From: Candidatus Eiseniibacteriota bacterium
Lineage (GTDB): Bacteria; JAFGKV01
Reading direction: 5' to 3'
Length of the DNA: 8,689 nucleotides
Assembly (NCBI GenBank): GCA_025453925.1
Contig: JALOPK010000126.1
Span: 1-8,689, forward strand
The notes under the pieces are model-generated. The model worked only from the letters and a program-made list of their open reading frames with translations. It had not been told where the DNA came from and searched no databases. Positions within the stretch are counted from its first letter, which is position 1; every line of letters starts with the position of its first letter. Shown in pieces: positions 6,192 to 8,689 of the stretch. Made by a program: the position numbers and the translations under genes.

Positions 6192-6338
6192 CGCGGACTG
6201 CGGGAAGCACGAAATCCGAAATCTGATGCGCTCTGACAAACGGAGGCATGGCAGGCCGGACAGCCGAGAGCCGACAGCGCTCAAAGGAGCTCAACCGTGA
6301 ACGGTGCACGGTGAACGCCGAGCGGCGCGAGGCCTCCC
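6192..6338. repeat. Intergenic spacer with three different degenerate heptamer tandem repeats
   Basis: Three unrelated seven-base units are tandemly repeated within 147 bp: CGAAATC twice at 6210-6223; AGCCGAG then AGCCGAC at 6262-6275; and GTGAACG, GTGCACG, GTGAACG at 6297-6317. The shared seven-base period is the notable feature. Such heptamer arrays are known as short tandemly repeated repetitive sequences in several bacterial genomes. No terminator with a U tract was seen after nadA. Confidence 0.6.
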
Positions 6339-6923
6339 ATGACTGAGGTCATTCCCCGCTGGGAGTGGCGGACGTTCGGCGCGGACTTCGGCGAGGCCGA
6401 AGCCCGCATCGCCGCGGGTGAACAGACCCGCGCGGTGGACAGCGGAGAAGTGTACATCCTGTCACGACGCAGCGGCGTCAACGTCAAGATCCGGGAGGCG
6501 GTCTTGAACGTGAAAGTACTTCTGCAGACGAACGGGGAGCTGTTGGAGCAGTGGACGCCCGCCTTGAAGGCCCTCCTGCCCCTGGATGCGGAGACGGTGG
6601 CCGAGGTGATGCAGTTGCTGCGCGTGCCGCCACCGCGCTCCCTGAGCGGACCGCATTCCCTGGAGCGGCTGCTGAAGCTGGCGGCCTCCGGGGCGGACCT
6701 CCTGCCGGTGCATGTGACGAAACAGCGTACGTGCCACTCGGTAAACGGCTGCAAGGCGGAGATCGCCGATCTCACTGTGGATGGAATCCCGATCCGTACT
6801 GTCGCGGTGGAGCATGAGAGCCCGAAGCTGGTCACTTTGACGGTGCACATGCTCGGGCTGGAAGGCCGGGAGAACGTCAACTACGTCCGCGGGCTCAAGC
6901 GCCTCATGGGCTGGGAGGCGTGA
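6339..6923 (+). CDS. CYTH-like (triphosphate tunnel metalloenzyme fold) domain protein
   Basis: The protein has 194 aa, with no signal peptide or membrane span. Its strand pattern resembles the CYTH/triphosphate tunnel fold: an N-terminal EWR in RWEWRTFG (standing in for the family ExExK), VYILSRR, VKIREAVLNVKVL, then VTKQRTCHSVNGCKAEIADLTVDG (family KxR...E.xxDxV). It ends with VAVEHESPKLVTLTVHMLGL and the closing ENVNYVRGLKRLMGW, like the family's C-terminal glutamate strand and final helix. CYTH proteins bind triphosphates or polyphosphate and include thiamine triphosphatase, inorganic triphosphatase and class IV adenylate cyclase. The incomplete ExExK makes catalysis uncertain. It abuts the Ppx/GppA gene downstream, which supports a phosphate-chain role. 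ATG 6339 has a modest GAGG site. Confidence 0.65.
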   Translation: MTEVIPRWEWRTFGADFGEAEARIAAGEQTRAVDSGEVYILSRRSGVNVKIREAVLNVKVLLQTNGELLEQWTPALKALLPLDAETVAEVMQLLRVPPPRSLSGPHSLERLLKLAASGADLLPVHVTKQRTCHSVNGCKAEIADLTVDGIPIRTVAVEHESPKLVTLTVHMLGLEGRENVNYVRGLKRLMGWEA

Positions 6924-6928
6924 TACCC

Positions 6929-7858
6929 GTGGCGCGCGTTGCTGCCATCGATGTGGGCTCGAACTCGGTGAAGATCCATGTTGCGGAGCTGGGGAATGGC
7001 GCCCGGTGGAAGACACTCGCAGATCAGACCGAGATCACTCGTTTGGGCGAAGGGCTGAGAGATACCGGAGCGATCACGCCGCCGGCCATGGCCCGCACCT
7101 TGGAGGCCCTGGGCCGTTTCGTCTCCACGGCACGCACGCGTGGCGCCGAGCGAATCGCAGCGGTGGGCACCATGTGCCTGCGGGAGGCCGCCAACTCTGA
7201 GGAGTTTCTCATGCGCGCCAGGGAGACGCTTGGCTTGGAGATCGAAGTGATCGACGGTGAAGAGGAGGCGCGCCTCTCGTACCTCGCCATCATCTCGGGA
7301 CTGCCACTCCCCCAGGGGGTCATCGCCTTCGACACTGGCGGCGGCAGCACGGAGTTCATCGTGGGCCGCGGCAGCGTCATCGAGCTGCGCTTCAGCCTCA
7401 ACCTGGGGTCCGTAGCCCTCACCCAGGAGTTCCTCCGGTCCGACCCGGTGACGCCCGATGAGCTTTCGGCCCTGCTCGCGCACCTCGCGCCCTCGCTGCG
7501 CCCGATGACTCGCCCGGGCAAGCGGTTCACCATGGTGGGTATGGGCGGCACCTTGACCTCCATGGCGGCAGTGAAACTTGAGCTTGCGGTCTATGACCCG
7601 GAGCGTGTCCACGGCTCCATGCTGACGCGCGCCGACGTCGAAGCACAGGTGGCGCAGTACCGGAAAGCCCCGATCGATGAACGCCGGAGCATCGTCGGTC
7701 TCCATCCCAAGCGCGCCGATGTCATCCTGGCCGGCGCCGCCATCGTCCTCGCCATCCTTCGCCATCTCGACATGGATCACCTCTTGGTCAGTGATCGAGG
7801 CCTCCGCCACGGCCTCATCTTCGATCGATTTGTTGCACCTGCAGCGTCCACTGAGTAG
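6929..7858 (+). CDS. Short Ppx/GppA-family exopolyphosphatase / guanosine pentaphosphatase
   Basis: The protein has 309 aa from GTG 6929. It is an ASKHA-fold phosphatase: AAIDVGSNSVKIHVAE (phosphate-1 loop, about 5-20), TMCLREAANS (81-90), the acidic DGEEEARLSYLAI segment (109-121) carrying the family's catalytic glutamate region, FDTGGGSTEF (phosphate-2, 134-143) and VGMGGTLTSMA (adenosine-type loop). It ends with ADVILAGAAIVLAIL and SDRGLRHGLI. The length equals the two-domain Ppx/GppA type (Aquifex-like), without the C-terminal HD domains of E. coli Ppx/GppA. It hydrolyses terminal phosphate from polyphosphate or pppGpp; which one cannot be told here. The frame also has GTG 6920 overlapping the upstream TGA, but GGGAGG (6913-6918) is only one base from 6920 and ten from 6929. 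Probably cotranscribed with the CYTH-like gene. Confidence 0.92.
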   Translation: MARVAAIDVGSNSVKIHVAELGNGARWKTLADQTEITRLGEGLRDTGAITPPAMARTLEALGRFVSTARTRGAERIAAVGTMCLREAANSEEFLMRARETLGLEIEVIDGEEEARLSYLAIISGLPLPQGVIAFDTGGGSTEFIVGRGSVIELRFSLNLGSVALTQEFLRSDPVTPDELSALLAHLAPSLRPMTRPGKRFTMVGMGGTLTSMAAVKLELAVYDPERVHGSMLTRADVEAQVAQYRKAPIDERRSIVGLHPKRADVILAGAAIVLAILRHLDMDHLLVSDRGLRHGLIFDRFVAPAASTE

Positions 7859-7881
7859 CGCGAGGGCAGGCGCCCTCCGCG
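7859..7881 (+). terminator. GC-rich hairpin just after the ppx stop, possible terminator without U tract
   Basis: GAGGGC (7862-7867) and GCCCTC (7872-7877) form a perfect 6-bp stem with a four-base AGGC loop. It can be extended by CGC (7859-7861) pairing with GCG (7879-7881) around one bulged C. It begins directly after the TAG stop, where a terminator would lie, but no T run follows, so it may act as an RNA-stabilising hairpin instead. Confidence 0.4.
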
Positions 7882-7925
7882 ACTCCCACGGACAGAAGTG
7901 TGGTCCTGCGCTCCGCGAACGGCAC

Positions 7926-7967
7926 CAGCAGGAGGGTGCCCTCGCTATCGCCGGGGAGCTCCTGCTG
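7926..7967. repeat. Perfect 9-bp inverted repeat with 24-base loop
   Basis: CAGCAGGAG at 7926-7934 is the reverse complement of CTCCTGCTG at 7959-7967. It could form a stem in either transcript of the convergent pair. No T tract flanks it on either side, so a terminator role is unproven. Confidence 0.4.
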
Positions 7968-8167
7968 CCTCCTCCTGCGATTCTCCTCTGGCGGCTCCTC
8001 CCGTGTTCTGCTCGAACTCGCCCACGGTCTCGTGCGCCGTGATGACTGAGAACGTGGAGTCGTTGCAGACTATGCAACAACGCAAGGAGGCGGCGCGAGT
8101 TCTGGGCTTCGTATCTGACCGCCTCGCTTGGCAGGATATGCGGTTCGTGCTCGCCCACCGACTGACT

Positions 8168-8189
8168 CATATAGGACATGTCCTATATG
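8168..8189. promoter_or_regulatory. Perfect 22-bp AT-rich palindrome, candidate protein-binding site
   Basis: The left arm CATATAGGACA is followed immediately by its exact reverse complement TGTCCTATATG, with no spacer. Symmetry breaks at the next base on both sides. The site is AT-rich inside a GC-rich gap, which is characteristic of a homodimeric regulator operator rather than a terminator. It sits 28 bp beyond the 3' end of the kinase gene. No promoter or start codon clearly served by it was found. Confidence 0.5.
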
Positions 8190-8192
8190 CCT

Positions 8193-8211
8193 GCGAACTC
8201 GGCGAGGTCGC
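8193..8211 (-). terminator. Imperfect dyad directly after the histidine kinase stop
   Basis: GCGA-A-CTCG and CGAG-G-TCGC flank a single central G, giving two 4-bp helices separated by one mismatch. It lies seven bases beyond the kinase TGA (8220-8218) and could fold in the minus transcript. There is no U run, so it is only a weak terminator candidate. Confidence 0.2.
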
Positions 8212-8217
8212 GAAGGC

Positions 8218-8689
8218 TCAGGGCTGGGGGAGGGTTACCGTGAACGTCGCGCCCACGCCAACCGCGCTTTCCACTGAGATGGCGCCACCCATGGCCTCGA
8301 CCAACTGCTTCGTGATGGTCAAGCCCAACCCCGCTCCTTCCTCCCCGGTTTCCCTTGTGCTAAGCCGCACAAACGGATCGAACAGGCGCTTCTGATCCTC
8401 CGGCGAAATGCCAGGGCCGTTGTCGTGGACGGAGAGTGCGACCAGGTGCTCGTCGGCACGGCATGAAACCCGCACGTTCCCTCCCTGCCCCGTGTACTTC
8501 AACGCATTCCCCAGAAGGTTGATAAGCACCTCCCTGAGCCGATCGGGGTCTCCGTTCACGGGACACGAAGGCCATCCGTCGTCGTCAGCGGTGAGGGCGA
8601 TACGGCCATCGGCAGCCCTCACCGACAGCAGTTGCACGACATCAAGGATCAACGGTCTCAGCTCGAACGGCACGCGCTTGCACTCCCCG
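8218..8689 (-). CDS. Sensor histidine kinase, C-terminal ATPase (HATPase_c) domain, partial (N-terminus outside window)
   Basis: 156 residues are visible up to TGA 8220-8218, and the frame enters from beyond the window edge. All ATP-binding boxes of the GHKL kinase domain are present: N box LREVLINLLGNALKYT, G1 box VHDNGPGI, F box LFDPFVR, and G2 box GAGLGLTITKQLVEAMGG, followed by the final strand GATFTVTLP. The dimerisation helix with the phosphorylated histidine and all sensor domains must lie upstream. The visible start, ECKRVPFELRPLILDVV, is the usual junction from the histidine helix to the ATPase domain. GTG at 8673 is in frame but is not a real start, since the domain would lack its phosphoacceptor helix. 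No response regulator follows downstream, so any partner is upstream or elsewhere. Its signal is unknown. Confidence 0.93.
   Translation of the reverse strand, partial: GECKRVPFELRPLILDVVQLLSVRAADGRIALTADDDGWPSCPVNGDPDRLREVLINLLGNALKYTGQGGNVRVSCRADEHLVALSVHDNGPGISPEDQKRLFDPFVRLSTRETGEEGAGLGLTITKQLVEAMGGAISVESAVGVGATFTVTLPQP

Larger units (their letters stand above)
7882..8217. other. Gap between convergent ppx and histidine kinase genes; no supported gene
   Basis: No convincing coding region was found. A plus-strand frame from ATG 8041 encodes a reasonable-looking peptide (MTENVESLQTMQQRKEAARV...) but has no ribosome site and runs on antisense into the kinase gene. The gap holds a 9-bp inverted repeat (CAGCAGGAG 7926-7934, CTCCTGCTG 7959-7967), a 22-bp palindrome (8168-8189) and an imperfect dyad at 8193-8211 just beyond the kinase stop. 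Confidence 0.5.

Noticed and set aside
4530-6284. A 584-codon open frame on the minus strand covering nadA and the second rrf2 gene
   Set aside because: It is antisense to nadA, whose protein has all its cluster cysteines and motifs. The composition (runs of Gly, Arg, His, Ala) is that of a shadow frame in GC-rich DNA.
6297-6342. Tiny GTG-started frames after AAAGGAG (five codons from 6297; 12 codons from 6304 ending as ATGA with the CYTH-like start)
   Set aside because: A good ribosome site followed by a coupled mini-ORF is tempting as a leader peptide, but the codons lie inside the heptamer repeat and nothing else supports translation.
6881-8179. A 432-codon minus-strand frame opposite the Ppx/GppA gene
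   Set aside because: The sense strand encodes a clear Ppx/GppA protein. The antisense product has no recognisable motif and shadow-like composition.
8041-8395. A plus-strand frame starting MTENVESLQTMQQRKEAARV
   Set aside because: It has no ribosome site, spans the palindrome, and continues antisense through the histidine kinase ATPase domain.
1-8689. CRISPR array, tRNA/rRNA genes, transposase or insertion-sequence ends
   Set aside because: No regularly spaced repeats of 25-40 bp, no cloverleaf-like sequence with a TTCGANNC arm, and no transposase motifs were found on either strand. The search was by eye only.

Overview
This is a GC-rich window (roughly 60-65% G+C by eye) with strong Shine-Dalgarno sites, exported multiheme cytochromes, Rrf2 regulators and quinolinate synthase. 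That suggests a free-living Gram-negative-type bacterium with respiratory nitrogen or electron-transfer metabolism. The sequence alone does not fix the phylum; NC10/Rokubacteria-like, deltaproteobacterial or similar lineages are guesses.

Left half (about 1-4993): seven reading frames run in the same direction on the minus strand. In transcription order they are a cysteine-poor Rrf2 regulator (4592-4993), a WbqC-family protein (3781-4533), an arginine deiminase/DDAH-type amidinotransferase-superfamily enzyme (2841-3833), a doubtful and possibly frameshifted short ORF (about 2627-2856), a second Rrf2 regulator with three Fe-S-type cysteines (2077-2523), a membrane-anchored tetraheme NapC/NirT/NrfH-type quinol dehydrogenase (1445-1999), and an octaheme cytochrome of the hydroxylamine oxidoreductase family (1-1448, cut by the window edge). 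The cytochrome genes overlap by ATGA. They form a quinol-linked HAO module like the haoCA pairs of Epsilonproteobacteria. The adjacent Rrf2 protein, with a probable promoter just upstream, is a plausible NO or redox sensor for it.

Right half: nadA (5292-6191) is transcribed divergently from the outer rrf2 across a 298-bp regulatory gap that contains a promoter with an overlapping dyad. After a 147-bp spacer made partly of three unrelated heptamer tandem repeats come a CYTH-like (triphosphate tunnel fold) protein and an overlapping or abutting short Ppx/GppA phosphatase, probably one phosphate/polyphosphate module. A 359-bp gap between convergent genes follows. It holds inverted repeats, including a perfect 22-bp AT-rich palindrome. 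The window ends in the C-terminal ATPase domain of a sensor histidine kinase on the minus strand (8218-8689, partial).

No tRNA, rRNA, CRISPR array, transposase or insertion sequence was seen. The points most worth a second look are the Rrf2-controlled HAO/NrfH-type module and its unusual upstream neighbours (WbqC plus amidinotransferase), the CYTH-like/Ppx pair, the 22-bp palindrome and the heptamer-repeat spacer.
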